Shown: in pieces, positions 27,730 to 37,375 of the stretch
Layout of the letters: each line of letters opens with the position of its first letter
How positions within the stretch are numbered: position 1 is the first letter of the stretch
Assembly: GCF_002119405.1 (NCBI RefSeq)
Contig: NZ_MTBG01000010.1
Location: 44,442 to 108,441, forward strand
DNA length: 64,000 nt
Source of the DNA: Pseudoruegeria sp. SK021
GTDB lineage: Bacteria; Pseudomonadota; Alphaproteobacteria; Rhodobacterales; Rhodobacteraceae
Direction: 5' to 3'
Made by a program: the position numbers and the translations under genes
Notes under the pieces: generated by a model
Told to the model about the DNA's origin: nothing
The model's database searches: none
What the model saw: the letters and a program-made list of their open reading frames with translations, nothing else

Positions 27730-30202
27730 CCGTGGCTGGTTCCAGCAGGGTGATCCCGGTCGCGGCGGCTTCGGCCAGTTCCGGATCAAGCGACATCGGA
27801 ATGTATTCACCCCGGCGCCAGCGATCCCCCAGATTGTCATAGAACCGCGACAGGGGATGTCCGGATTGCCCGGTGGAGATGACAAAGACCGAGCTGTCTG
27901 GATCGGCCATATCATAGACCCCGCGATAGCCCGCCGCATGGACGTTCTGAAACGGGTTGGGGCCGGTGCCGCTGGTCAGGCCGCGATCCAGCGTATTGTC
28001 GCCGCCGCTGGTGGATTGACGGATATTGACCATCCAGTTCAGGACCGGGATGCTGCCCAGAACCTCATGATCATGCATGGCCACATGGGCGTCGCCCCAT
28101 TGCAGGCTTTCCACTGACCCGCCATAGGTCTCTTCCAGCCAGACAAGCGCATCGTCCAGCGCCAGCCGGGAAATCTCGGCGCAGGTTTCGATTGCGTTCG
28201 ACTGCAGCACATTGCACCAGACCCCAGCGCCGTCGATGTCGCGATAGACCCGTTCAATGAACAGCGGATCGACATGGGTGAACTCGGATGCCAACTCGCC
28301 GCCCAACTCGTCTGAAATCAGGCGGGCTTGCAGGGCGCGCACCCAAGCCGCATAGATCAGGGGTTCAGGCAGATGTTCGTTCATCTCGCCATTCCAGTCC
28401 GCCAGCAGGGCCAATGCATCGCGCCGTCGGGCGTCCAATGTGTCGGGCGCTGCCGCCGCACTGGTGAACCACAGATCGGCTCCGATCAGCGGCAGCAGGG
28501 CGCGCGCCGAGACGCTGACCGTATCAAGCTGCGCTTCAATAAAGCTTTCCCGGCTGTGGACCTTACGGTCCTGCATCAGCTTTCGCCAACGATAGACGCG
28601 CTGGCTGTCGCCCCAATTGTAGCTGACATGCATCGGAAAGGGACGATCAATGACCTTGTTGTTGGTGTTGCCCAGAATGCCGCCCTCAGGGTCGAGAAAG
28701 CGGGGGTTGCTGTCATACGCGAACGTGCCTTGCCAGTTGTTTTCTGGCCGCCATCCGGGGGTCGGCAAGCGACCCAAACTGTCATGCAACGGGGATCGGC
28801 GTGGCAAAGCGCCGACAACCTGCATGGCAATCTGGGTGCGGTCCACAAGGATCAAGTTCTGGGCCGGGGACACCATTTGCGATGCCGCTTCGATCGCTTG
28901 GTCGATGCTGCGTGCTTGCATCAGATCAAGCGCGGCGGACATCGAGGTGTCCTCGCCGCTGAGCGCCGTCCACGCGACAGAGGTGATATAGCCCGGCGGC
29001 GTGATCCGGCCCAGATCAAAGCTGCTGGGCGGCAGAACCGGTCCGCGTTCGGTCCAGCGCAGGGTTAGGGTGCGCGGCGCGTGATCCTTAATTCTAACCA
29101 CCGATCCTTCGCTGCGGAAGGGCATAAAGTCGCCGGATGTACTGAGATATTCATCCGGGTTTTCCGGGTTGACCTGTTCAACATACACGTCAAGGTCATC
29201 CGCCCCGGTCGAGGTCAGGCCCCAAGCCAGATCGTTATTTCTGCCGACCAAGACCGGCGGCATGCCGGGAATGGTGCCGCCGATCACCCCGCCGGTGGAA
29301 AGTTCGAGCCGGGCCAGATACCAGATCGATGGGGCCGACAGGCCCAGATGCGGATCATTGGCCAGAAGGGTTCCGCCAGTCGTGGTCCGGTGTGGGGCCG
29401 CCGCCCAAACATTCGAGGCGCTTTCAAAACCGCGCTTTTTGACCGGAGAGAGCGGATCGTCGCGAACATCCCGCCCATCCGCATGTTGGGTGGCGTCTGG
29501 CGATTGGCGCAGCCATGTTAGGTCAGGCAAGACCGCAATGCCTTCGCCGGGCACATCGGGCAACAGATCTAGAACCCGCTCTGGGTCCAGTGCCAGTGCA
29601 ACCCGGGCACGCAGCACTTCGTCCTGCAACTGGCCATCCAGCTTCAGGGCCATCAACTTGATCATGGCAAGACTGTCTGCGGGTTGCCATGGCGCGATGT
29701 CTGGCTGGAACAGGAACAGCTCCGGCGCGCCGCGACCGCGTGCGCCTGCGTTGACCTGATCGATCCACGCGTTCACCCCAGCCGCATAGGCGTCAAGCGC
29801 TTGCTGGGCCTCCGGTGTTTGCACCGACACCGAACTGGCGGCGAGGCGATACAGATCGAACCGCCGCATCATTTCGTCGATCCCGACCGTTCGCGCGCCA
29901 AAGAGTTCAGACAAGCGGCCCTGCACGGTGCGCCGTAGCATGGTCATTTGCCACAACCGGTCCTGTGCATGCACAAAGCCAAGACCAAAATAGCTGTCCG
30001 CATCGGTCTGGCCGAAGATATGCGGCACGTTTGCGGTGTCGCGGACGATTTTGACCGGGGCAGAGATGCCGTCCAATTCAAACGTGGCCGAGTAGTCGGG
30101 CAGGGACCGCGACGCCAGATAGAAGGCAAGGGCCGCCAGAAGGCTGCCAACGCAAAGCGCCGCCAGCACCAGCCGCAGTAACCAGCGAAAGGCCAGAATC
30201 AT
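27725..30202 (-). CDS. Penicillin acylase family (Ntn) hydrolase, membrane-anchored
   Basis: 825 residues. A hydrophobic segment (about 8-30, LRLVLAALCVGSLLAAL) anchors or exports the protein. The N-terminal chain domain has VPHIFGQTDADSYFGLGFVHAQDRLWQM. The expected autoprocessing point and catalytic N-terminal serine are at about S263 in ESASNVWAAA. The beta chain follows with LANDPHLGLSAPSIWY, and GNTNNKVI and HPLSRFYDNL later on. The family cleaves amide bonds of penicillins or acyl-homoserine lactones; the natural substrate cannot be told from sequence. It acts in the periplasm. The gene stands alone between hflX and the SYLF gene. Confidence 0.9.
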   Translation of the reverse strand: MILAFRWLLRLVLAALCVGSLLAALAFYLASRSLPDYSATFELDGISAPVKIVRDTANVPHIFGQTDADSYFGLGFVHAQDRLWQMTMLRRTVQGRLSELFGARTVGIDEMMRRFDLYRLAASSVSVQTPEAQQALDAYAAGVNAWIDQVNAGARGRGAPELFLFQPDIAPWQPADSLAMIKLMALKLDGQLQDEVLRARVALALDPERVLDLLPDVPGEGIAVLPDLTWLRQSPDATQHADGRDVRDDPLSPVKKRGFESASNVWAAAPHRTTTGGTLLANDPHLGLSAPSIWYLARLELSTGGVIGGTIPGMPPVLVGRNNDLAWGLTSTGADDLDVYVEQVNPENPDEYLSTSGDFMPFRSEGSVVRIKDHAPRTLTLRWTERGPVLPPSSFDLGRITPPGYITSVAWTALSGEDTSMSAALDLMQARSIDQAIEAASQMVSPAQNLILVDRTQIAMQVVGALPRRSPLHDSLGRLPTPGWRPENNWQGTFAYDSNPRFLDPEGGILGNTNNKVIDRPFPMHVSYNWGDSQRVYRWRKLMQDRKVHSRESFIEAQLDTVSVSARALLPLIGADLWFTSAAAAPDTLDARRRDALALLADWNGEMNEHLPEPLIYAAWVRALQARLISDELGGELASEFTHVDPLFIERVYRDIDGAGVWCNVLQSNAIETCAEISRLALDDALVWLEETYGGSVESLQWGDAHVAMHDHEVLGSIPVLNWMVNIRQSTSGGDNTLDRGLTSGTGPNPFQNVHAAGYRGVYDMADPDSSVFVISTGQSGHPLSRFYDNLGDRWRRGEYIPMSLDPELAEAAATGITLLEPATD

Positions 30203-30286
30203 CGTTGTCTCTTTCGTGGTGGAGCCGTCAAAGCGGTGCTTTTCCGCAAGGCACGTGCCGTGTCAACGGCACGCGCTGCGATCCGC

Positions 30287-30835
30287 TTAGCGCAGAATGC
30301 GGGTGTATTTGGTGCCGTCAATCGTGGCGCCGATCATCAGCCCTTGTTGGGCGAACAAAAGCGCGACAACTGCGTTCTGCGTGACGGTGTCCGCAGACAG
30401 TGCCCCGGCGATATCGCCGCCGGTAAATTCGGCGGCAGCCCCGGCAGCCCAACCCGGAGACGTGCGGAACCGTTGCAACGCCTCTGGTGTCATGAAGAAC
30501 AAGACATAGGCATATTGCTGGGCCCCGAACTGGAACCCAACCGTCGCTTGGGTTGCGGAATAATAATCAACCGTCGCCCCATCGATGAGTAACGCACCCT
30601 CGCCATAGGAGCCGCCGACCATGAAGCCGGCTTCGCCGATCAGCGGCATGACCAGCATCCCCGAGGACGTGTCCCGGAGCCGCGTTGTTTCGGGGTGTTT
30701 TGAATACATGTACGACAAGGTCGAGGTGACGCGCCGATCAATCGTTTGCGATCCCGGTGAGCCGACGGAATTGTCGCAGGCGGCGGCCAGACTTGCTGCC
30801 CCCAACACGAACCCGCGGCGTGTTGTCATAATCAT
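30287..30835 (-). CDS. SYLF (YSC84-type) domain lipoprotein
   Basis: 182 residues. The N-terminus MIMTTRRGFVLGAASLAAAC has a twin-arginine-like pair, a hydrophobic stretch and a lipobox ending in cysteine, so it is probably an exported lipoprotein. The rest matches the lipid-binding SYLF fold: GGSYGEGALLIDG, YYSATQATVGFQFGAQQYAY and the closing TKYTRIL. ATG 30835 (or 30829) is preferred over an in-frame ATG at 30910, because GAGGCTAAGAG precedes it and the signal sequence begins there. Its role is unknown; relatives bind phosphoinositides in eukaryotes. Confidence 0.82.
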   Translation of the reverse strand: MIMTTRRGFVLGAASLAAACDNSVGSPGSQTIDRRVTSTLSYMYSKHPETTRLRDTSSGMLVMPLIGEAGFMVGGSYGEGALLIDGATVDYYSATQATVGFQFGAQQYAYVLFFMTPEALQRFRTSPGWAAGAAAEFTGGDIAGALSADTVTQNAVVALLFAQQGLMIGATIDGTKYTRILR

Positions 30836-30945
30836 ACTCTTAGCCTCTTTGTCATTTTGGACTGCCCGTCCGAAGCGCCATTGCTGCGCCTTTCGGCGTT
30901 CTGCCGGCAACTCTACTACGGTCTTGGGCCGCTGTCACTTGCCTG

Positions 30946-31962
30946 TCACGTGGCTTTCGGCGCGGAACCGGCCAGTAGCGCGGCGGCGCGGGGGGCGAAA
31001 TACGTCAGGATTCCGGTGCAGCCTGCGCGTTTGAACGCCTGCAGGGTTTCCATCATCACTTGATCGCCGTCAATCCAACCATTGCCAGCGGCGGCTTCGA
31101 TCATCGCGTATTCGCCCGAGACTTGGTAGGCGAAGGTCGGCACGCCAAACGTATCGCGCACCCGGCGGCAGATATCGAGATAGGCCAAGCCCGGCTTGAC
31201 CATGACCATGTCGGCGCCTTCATCCAAATCCCGACCGACGAGGCGCAGGGCTTCGTCACTGTTGGCGGGATCCATCTGATAGGTCTTCTTGTCGCCCACC
31301 AACTTGCCGGACGCGCCGACGGCATCGCGAAACGGGCCATAAAAGGCCGAGGCATATTTTGCCGAATAGCTGAGGATCGAAACATCGGTGTGACGTTCGC
31401 TTTCCAAAGCATCCCGGATCGCGCCGATGCGTCCGTCCATCATGTCAGATGGTCCGATGATGTCGGCACCTGCACGGGCCTGCGCGACGGCCATGCGCAC
31501 AAGGGCGGCCACGGTTTCGTCATTGACGATGACGCCGTCGCGAACAATGCCGTCATGGCCATTGGCGTTATACGGATCGAGGGCGACATCGGTCATGATC
31601 GCGACTTCGGGGACGGCCTGTTTGATCGCGCGGATGGCGCGGTTGATCAGGTTGTCCGGGTTCCACGCCTCGTCGCATGTCTCGGTGCGCAGGTCGGGAT
31701 CGGTGTAGGGAAACAGGCACATCGCCGAAATGCCCAAGCTGCGCGCGGTGCGTGCGGCGTCGACGGCGCGATCGATCGACAGGCGGCTGACCCCCGGCAT
31801 CGACGGGATCGGCTCTTCCATGTTGTCGCCGTCACGAACGAAGATCGGCCAGATCAAATCTTCGGGGCGCAGCGTGGTTTCGCGGACAAGCCCGCGCAGG
31901 GCGGGGCTGGTGCGGGTCCGCCGAAATCGGTTGCGTATGGCCAGCGCATGGTCAGTCGTCAT
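30946..31962 (-). CDS. hemB: Porphobilinogen synthase (delta-aminolevulinic acid dehydratase)
   Basis: 338 residues. It condenses two 5-aminolevulinate molecules to porphobilinogen in heme, bacteriochlorophyll and cobalamin synthesis. The two active-site lysines are in SYSAKYASAFYGPFRDA and MVMVKPGLAYLD. The zinc site of other HemBs, rich in cysteine, is replaced here by DVALDPYNANGHDG, without cysteines, so it belongs to the magnesium-type enzymes usual in alphaproteobacteria. ATG 31962 has AAGGACGATCCG before it; the reading frame upstream is not HemB-like. Divergent from a small membrane-protein gene. Confidence 0.96.
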   Translation of the reverse strand: MTTDHALAIRNRFRRTRTSPALRGLVRETTLRPEDLIWPIFVRDGDNMEEPIPSMPGVSRLSIDRAVDAARTARSLGISAMCLFPYTDPDLRTETCDEAWNPDNLINRAIRAIKQAVPEVAIMTDVALDPYNANGHDGIVRDGVIVNDETVAALVRMAVAQARAGADIIGPSDMMDGRIGAIRDALESERHTDVSILSYSAKYASAFYGPFRDAVGASGKLVGDKKTYQMDPANSDEALRLVGRDLDEGADMVMVKPGLAYLDICRRVRDTFGVPTFAYQVSGEYAMIEAAAGNGWIDGDQVMMETLQAFKRAGCTGILTYFAPRAAALLAGSAPKAT

Positions 31963-32082
31963 CGGATCGTCCTTGTTGCTGCGCATGGGTCGCACGGATT
32001 GGGGCCTAATCTCAAGGGTGGGAATCCGCAGCAAGCTGGGATAGCTGGAGGCGTCCGCAGTGCCAAGCCATAAGGAATTCCG

Positions 32083-32598
32083 GTGCCCCTGACCATCTTT
32101 GACCTGATCGAATTTCGGGCGTTTTCCAGCTTTTGGTACTGGGTTGTTGTCGGCCTGATCTGGGTCCGTACGATCACGGTGCCATTGGGTATTCCAGTCG
32201 ATCTGATCCGCCGGGCGGAAGCGGGACACGCGCAGGCCCAAGACGATCTAGAGACAAGCGTCGCGATGATCCTGCGGCGCCGGACCGGGGCGGGTGCCGT
32301 CGGAGGGGCCTGGCAGGTCGGTGGATGGGCGTTTGTGTTGACCGCACTGATCATTCTGGCGATTGGCTATGGCATTGAGGTCGCACAGGCGCTGTTGCTG
32401 CTGGCACTGCCTTTGGCACTGGTGGCCGCGACGACGGCTGCAACCGCGCGACGCATTTTGGCGGCAGGGGCCAGCGGGTCTGACCTGCGGCAGCGTCTGT
32501 TCGGATTGAAACTTCGGGTTCAGGCAATTGGTCTGACGGCGGTTTTCCTCAGTGCGGTTTGGGGCATGTATTACACATTGGCGACCTACAGCTTCTGA
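32083..32598 (+). CDS. Uncharacterised membrane protein upstream of mfd
   Basis: 171 residues. A hydrophobic segment near residues 17-35 (FWYWVVVGLIWVRTITVPLG), a long hydrophobic stretch at about 78-122 (probably two membrane helices), and a last helix near 150-168. The middle part is charged (IRRAEAGHAQAQDDLETS). Starts at GTG 32083, preceded by AAGGAATTCCG. It lies divergent from hemB and 97 bases before mfd on the same strand. I do not recognise a characterised family. Four hydrophobic segments argue for an inner-membrane protein. Confidence 0.7.
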   Translation: MPLTIFDLIEFRAFSSFWYWVVVGLIWVRTITVPLGIPVDLIRRAEAGHAQAQDDLETSVAMILRRRTGAGAVGGAWQVGGWAFVLTALIILAIGYGIEVAQALLLLALPLALVAATTAATARRILAAGASGSDLRQRLFGLKLRVQAIGLTAVFLSAVWGMYYTLATYSF

Positions 32599-32695
32599 CC
32601 ACAGGGCTTGGCGCCGTAGACCGGACGAGGCGACAAGCCTTGACACGACCGGTCGGTTTTGTAGGTCACCGGAACGGAAACAGATAGGGGTGACC

Positions 32696-35600
32696 ATGGC
32701 ACGGGCAGACATGCAGCACCTGACGGTGGGCGGCGCCCCCGAAGGCTTTGATGCCCAGCTCGTGCTGGATGAGCTGGATCGCAGCGGCGGACCTGTGGTC
32801 CATGTGGCGCGCGACGACAAACGGTTGGCGGCGATGCAGACCGCGTTGCAATTCTATCGGCCCGACATGCCGGTCTTTGTCTTTCCGGCATGGGATTGTC
32901 TGCCTTATGACCGAATTTCGCCCAATGCCGATATCTCGGCGGCGCGGATGGCGACGCTGGCGACCTTGGTTCATGGTGCACCGTCCAAATTCATTTTGTT
33001 GACGACGCTGAACGCCGCCGCGCAAAAGGTTCCGGCCCGGGACGTGCTGCGCGAGGCCGCCTTTACCGCCTATGTCGATCAGCGAATCGATGAAGCAGCG
33101 CTGCGTCAGTTCTTGGTCCGCATGGGCTTTACCCAAAGCCCTACGGTGGTCGAGCCGGGCGATTTTGCCATTCGCGGCGGCATTTTTGATATTTTTCCTC
33201 CGGGCCAAGGCAGCCCGGTGCGGTTGGATTTGTTTGGCGACATGCTGGACGGCGCACGGCGCTTTGATCCCGAAACCCAGCGCACGACAGAAAAACTGTC
33301 GGTCGTGGAGCTGGCCCCGGTCTCTGAGATCATTCTGGACGAAGCCGCCATCGCCCGGTTCCGGCAGAATTACCGGTTGGAATTCGGCGCCGCGCGCAGC
33401 GATGATCCGCTTTATGAGGCGGTCAGCGCCGGGCGCAAGTATCAGGGCGTCGAGCATTGGTTGCCGTATTTCCATACGCACCTCGAGACGTTGTTTGACT
33501 ACGTGCCCGAGGCGTCGATCTGTTTGGATGAGCAATCCACCGCAATCCGGTTGGCGCGGTGGGACAGCATTGCCGACCAATACGATACCCGGCGCGAGGC
33601 GCTGAGCAACAAGGCGCGGATCGACACGGTCTATAAGCCATGCCCGCCGCATCTGTTGTATCTGGATGATACCGCGTGGCAGGCCGCTGTTGCGGACCGG
33701 CGCGTGTTGCAGTTCCACCCGTTCGCGCAGGCCTCGGGGCCGGGGGCGATTGATGCGGGCGGGCGGATTGGCCGAAATTTCTCGCCCGAGCGGCAGCTTG
33801 AGAATGTGAACCTTTTTGCCGCTTTGGCGCAGCATGTTAAAATCGCGCGGGCCAAAAAGGCCGTGGTCATTGCCAGTTATTCGGATGGTGCTCGGGAGAG
33901 ATTAAAGGGCTTGCTGCACGATGAAGGCCTGATGGATGTTAAGGAAATCAAATCATTCCGTGACGTTCCTGATGTATCCGGCGGCGCGTTTCTGGCGGTC
34001 TGGGCTTTGGAGCACGGATTTGAAACGTCGCATCTGACGGTGATCTCTGAACAAGACGTTCTGGGGGATCGTCTGATCCGAACCGGCAAGAAGAAACGCC
34101 GCGCCGATAATTTCCTCACCGAAGCCCAAAGCCTCAGCCCGGGGGATCTTGTGGTTCATGTGGATCACGGCGTTGGACGCTATACCGGGCTTGAGGTCAT
34201 TACCGCCATGGGGGCCGCGCATGAATGCGTGGCGTTGGAATATGCGGGCGGCGACCGCTTGTTCCTTCCGGTGGAAAACATCGAACTTCTGAGCCGATTT
34301 GGTCACGACGAAGGGCTGCTCGACAAGCTTGGCGGCGGCGCATGGCAGGCCAAGAAGGCGCGTCTGAAGGAACGGATCCGCGAAGTTGCGGATCGCTTAA
34401 TCCGGATCGCGGCCGAGCGCGCCCTGCGGAAGGCCCAAGTTTTGGAACCGCCCTCGGCGATGTGGGACGCCTTTTGCGCCCGGTTCCCGTATGAAGAAAC
34501 CGACGACCAGTTGGCGGCGATCCATGACGCCCTTTCGGATATGGCATCGGGTCAACCCATGGATCGGTTGATCTGCGGCGATGTCGGCTTTGGAAAAACC
34601 GAAGTCGCGATGCGGGCGGCATTTGTCGCGGCAGCAGCGGGCACGCAGGTTGCCTTGGTAGCACCGACGACGCTTTTGGCGCGGCAACATGCCAAGAGTT
34701 TTCAAGAAAGGTTCCGAGGGTTTCCTTTGGAAGTCAGACAGTTGTCGCGCTTTGTTTCAGCAAAAGACGCGCAGAAAACCCGCGATGACCTTGCGCGCGG
34801 CACGGTGGATATTGTCATCGGCACCCATGCGCTGTTGGCCAAATCGATCCAGTTCAAATCGCTTGGGTTGATGATCATCGATGAGGAACAGCATTTCGGC
34901 GTCGGCCACAAAGAACGGTTAAAGTCGATGCGGTCGGACGTTCATGTGCTGACCCTGACCGCGACCCCGATCCCGCGTACGCTTCAGATGTCGTTGTCGG
35001 GGATGCGCGATCTGTCGATCATTGGAACCCCGCCGGTGGATCGTCTGGCGATCCGCACTTATGTCAGCGAATTCGATGCTGTCACGATCCGGGAAGCGTT
35101 GCTGCGTGAACATTACCGGGGCGGCCAAAGCTTCTTCGTGGTGCCGCGCATTGCTGATTTGCCGGAAATCGAAGCATTCTTGCGCGAGCAGGTGCCGGAA
35201 GTGTCCGTCGTGCTGGCGCATGGCCAGATGGCCGCTGGCGAATTGGACGACCGAATGAATGCGTTCTACGACGGGAAATACGACGTGTTGTTGGCGACGA
35301 CGATCGTCGAATCCGGTTTGGATATTCCCACGGCCAACACGATGGTCATCCATCGGGCTGATATGTTCGGCCTGTCGCAGCTCTATCAGATCCGGGGGCG
35401 GGTTGGCCGATCTAAGACCCGCGCCTATGCCTATCTAACCACCAAACCGCGGGCCAAGCTGACCCAGACCGCCGAAAAGCGGTTGCGGGTGCTCGGCAGT
35501 CTCGACAGCCTTGGAGCCGGGTTCACGCTGGCCAGTCAGGACCTGGATATTCGCGGTGCCGGCAACATTCTGGGCGAAGAGCAATCTGGCCAGATGCGCG

Positions 35601-36166
35601 AGGTCGGCTATGAGCTGTATCAGCAAATGCTTGAAGAAGCGGTCGCCAAGATCCGGTCGGGCGATCTGGAAGGGCTGCCGGATGACGATGGCCAATGGGC
35701 GCCGCAGATCAATCTTGGTGTGCCGGTGCTGATCCCCGAAGCCTATGTGCCGGATCTGGATGTGCGGCTCGGGCTGTACCGCCGGCTGTCGGGGCTGAAG
35801 ACGAAGGTTGAGTTGGAAGGCTTTGCCGCCGAGCTGATCGACCGGTTCGGCAAACTGCCGCGCGAGGTCAATACGCTGCTGCTGGTGGTGCGGATCAAGA
35901 CCGAGTGCAAGAAGGCCGGCATTGCGCGGCTGGATGCGGGGCCAAAAGGCGCGACCATCCAGTTTCACAACGACAAATTCGCTTCGCCCGCTGGGCTGGT
36001 CGCTTTTGTGCATGCGCAGGACGGGATGGCCAAGGTCAAGGACAACAAGATTGTCGTGCGCCGGGACTGGGCCAAGGAGGCCGACAAGATCCGGGGCAGC
36101 TTTGCCATTGCCCGCGATCTGGCTGACAAGTTGAAAAGCGTCCCAAAAGCCAATGCAAAGGCTTAG
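32696..36166 (+). CDS. mfd: Transcription-repair coupling factor Mfd
   Basis: 1156 residues, full length. It removes RNA polymerase stalled at DNA damage and recruits UvrA. The UvrB-like N-terminal part includes FPAWDCLPYDRISPN. The CarD-like RNA-polymerase-interacting domain lies around residues 480-560 (LVVHVDHGVGRYTGLE). The helicase motor has Walker A CGDVGFGKTEVAM, DEEQ box in MIIDEEQHFGVGHKE, and motif VI RGRVGRSKTRAYAY. ATG 32696 is preceded by AGGGGTGACC; the upstream in-frame region is not Mfd-like. The stop overlaps the convergent exonuclease gene by a few bases. Confidence 0.97.
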   Translation: MARADMQHLTVGGAPEGFDAQLVLDELDRSGGPVVHVARDDKRLAAMQTALQFYRPDMPVFVFPAWDCLPYDRISPNADISAARMATLATLVHGAPSKFILLTTLNAAAQKVPARDVLREAAFTAYVDQRIDEAALRQFLVRMGFTQSPTVVEPGDFAIRGGIFDIFPPGQGSPVRLDLFGDMLDGARRFDPETQRTTEKLSVVELAPVSEIILDEAAIARFRQNYRLEFGAARSDDPLYEAVSAGRKYQGVEHWLPYFHTHLETLFDYVPEASICLDEQSTAIRLARWDSIADQYDTRREALSNKARIDTVYKPCPPHLLYLDDTAWQAAVADRRVLQFHPFAQASGPGAIDAGGRIGRNFSPERQLENVNLFAALAQHVKIARAKKAVVIASYSDGARERLKGLLHDEGLMDVKEIKSFRDVPDVSGGAFLAVWALEHGFETSHLTVISEQDVLGDRLIRTGKKKRRADNFLTEAQSLSPGDLVVHVDHGVGRYTGLEVITAMGAAHECVALEYAGGDRLFLPVENIELLSRFGHDEGLLDKLGGGAWQAKKARLKERIREVADRLIRIAAERALRKAQVLEPPSAMWDAFCARFPYEETDDQLAAIHDALSDMASGQPMDRLICGDVGFGKTEVAMRAAFVAAAAGTQVALVAPTTLLARQHAKSFQERFRGFPLEVRQLSRFVSAKDAQKTRDDLARGTVDIVIGTHALLAKSIQFKSLGLMIIDEEQHFGVGHKERLKSMRSDVHVLTLTATPIPRTLQMSLSGMRDLSIIGTPPVDRLAIRTYVSEFDAVTIREALLREHYRGGQSFFVVPRIADLPEIEAFLREQVPEVSVVLAHGQMAAGELDDRMNAFYDGKYDVLLATTIVESGLDIPTANTMVIHRADMFGLSQLYQIRGRVGRSKTRAYAYLTTKPRAKLTQTAEKRLRVLGSLDSLGAGFTLASQDLDIRGAGNILGEEQSGQMREVGYELYQQMLEEAVAKIRSGDLEGLPDDDGQWAPQINLGVPVLIPEAYVPDLDVRLGLYRRLSGLKTKVELEGFAAELIDRFGKLPREVNTLLLVVRIKTECKKAGIARLDAGPKGATIQFHNDKFASPAGLVAFVHAQDGMAKVKDNKIVVRRDWAKEADKIRGSFAIARDLADKLKSVPKANAKA

Positions 36167-37188
36167 GGGGTGGCGGGCTGATCGGGCGCGTCGTCGGGTT
36201 CACCGGTGAATTCGGTCTGGACGATCTGGGCGTCATAGCCTTGATCGTCCAGCCAGCGCCGGAACACCGTTGTATAGCCGTGGGTGACAAGGATGCGTTC
36301 GGCCCCGGTCTCTTTGATTGCGGTGTTCAGCCCCGCCCAATCTGCGTGGTCCGAGACCACAAAGCCACGATCCGCCGCGCGGCGCCGGCGAATGCCGCGC
36401 ACCGCCATCCAGCCAGAGGCGAAACCGGTGGCGGTTGCGCCAAACCGCGCCATCCATTGTGTTCCAAGCGCGGCTGGCGGCGCCAGCACCAGCCCGCCGG
36501 CCATGGCCTGTGGGGTGGTGTCCGGGGTCACCGGCAATGTGGCTGGCAAGGTCAGACCTTCGCGGCGCAGCACGGCATTTGTGGCCTCGACTGCGCCATG
36601 GCACAGGATCGGGCCAATTGACGGGTCGAGGGCGGCCAGCAATCGCTGGGCCTTGCCGAGGGAATATGCGCCCAGCACGCTGATCCGCCCCGCGGCGGCA
36701 TTCTCGGCCCACCAGCCGTTGATGTCATGGCGGATGCTGGTTGCATCCGGCCAGTGAAAAGCCGGCAGCCCGAAGGTACATTCGGTGATGAAACAATGGC
36801 AACGAACCGGGGTGAACGGGGTGCTCAGCCCATCGCGCTCCAGTTTGTAATCGCCCGACACGACCCAGACCTCGCCGCCGACCTCGATCCGGATCTGGGC
36901 TGATCCGGGCACGTGGCCTGCCGGATGAAATGACACCCGGGCATCGCCGATCTGACGGCTTTCGCCGTAAGCCAGTACCTCAGATGAGATGTTCCCAAGC
37001 CGGTGGTGCATCATGGCGTCGGTCAGGCGGGTCGACAAATAATGGCCATGCCCGGATCGGGCGTGATCAGAATGTGCGTGGGTAATCAACGCGCGCGGCA
37101 CCGGACGCCAGGGATCGACATAGAAATCCCCCGCAGGGCAATAGAGCCCGTGTTCCGTCGAAATCAGGCAAGGAGGAGGGTGGGCCAA
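36163..37188 (-). CDS. Metallo-beta-lactamase-fold DNA exonuclease (ligase-associated type)
   Basis: 341 residues. THAHSDHARSGH carries the metallo-beta-lactamase metal ligands, PAGHVPGSAQIRIE and VVSGDYKLERDG further ligands, and FVVSDHADWAGLN with VTHGYT the beta-CASP-like part. These match the ligase-associated exonuclease family usually found beside an ATP-dependent DNA ligase and an Lhr-like helicase. Neither is near here. The likely start is TTG 37188 with AGGACGGACGAT upstream, which places GLYCPAGDFYVDPW near the N-terminus as in relatives. ATGs at 37248 and 37293 are alternatives that would lengthen it with unrelated sequence. Convergent with mfd. Confidence 0.82.
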   Translation of the reverse strand: MAHPPPCLISTEHGLYCPAGDFYVDPWRPVPRALITHAHSDHARSGHGHYLSTRLTDAMMHHRLGNISSEVLAYGESRQIGDARVSFHPAGHVPGSAQIRIEVGGEVWVVSGDYKLERDGLSTPFTPVRCHCFITECTFGLPAFHWPDATSIRHDINGWWAENAAAGRISVLGAYSLGKAQRLLAALDPSIGPILCHGAVEATNAVLRREGLTLPATLPVTPDTTPQAMAGGLVLAPPAALGTQWMARFGATATGFASGWMAVRGIRRRRAADRGFVVSDHADWAGLNTAIKETGAERILVTHGYTTVFRRWLDDQGYDAQIVQTEFTGEPDDAPDQPATP

Positions 37189-37375
37189 ATCGTCCGTCCT
37201 TTCGGTTGCGACAAGCGACGTTGCCGAGCGAAATTTGCAATCGAACATTCCTTCAGCAGATTGCTGAAAAAAAATGCATATGAAACGAGGCATTGCCTTT
37301 CCGCGTAAGACACTCTTTTCTGTACCTCAAGACCGTGCGACCTCACAGTCACAACGACAGGCAAAGACGGGCAAA

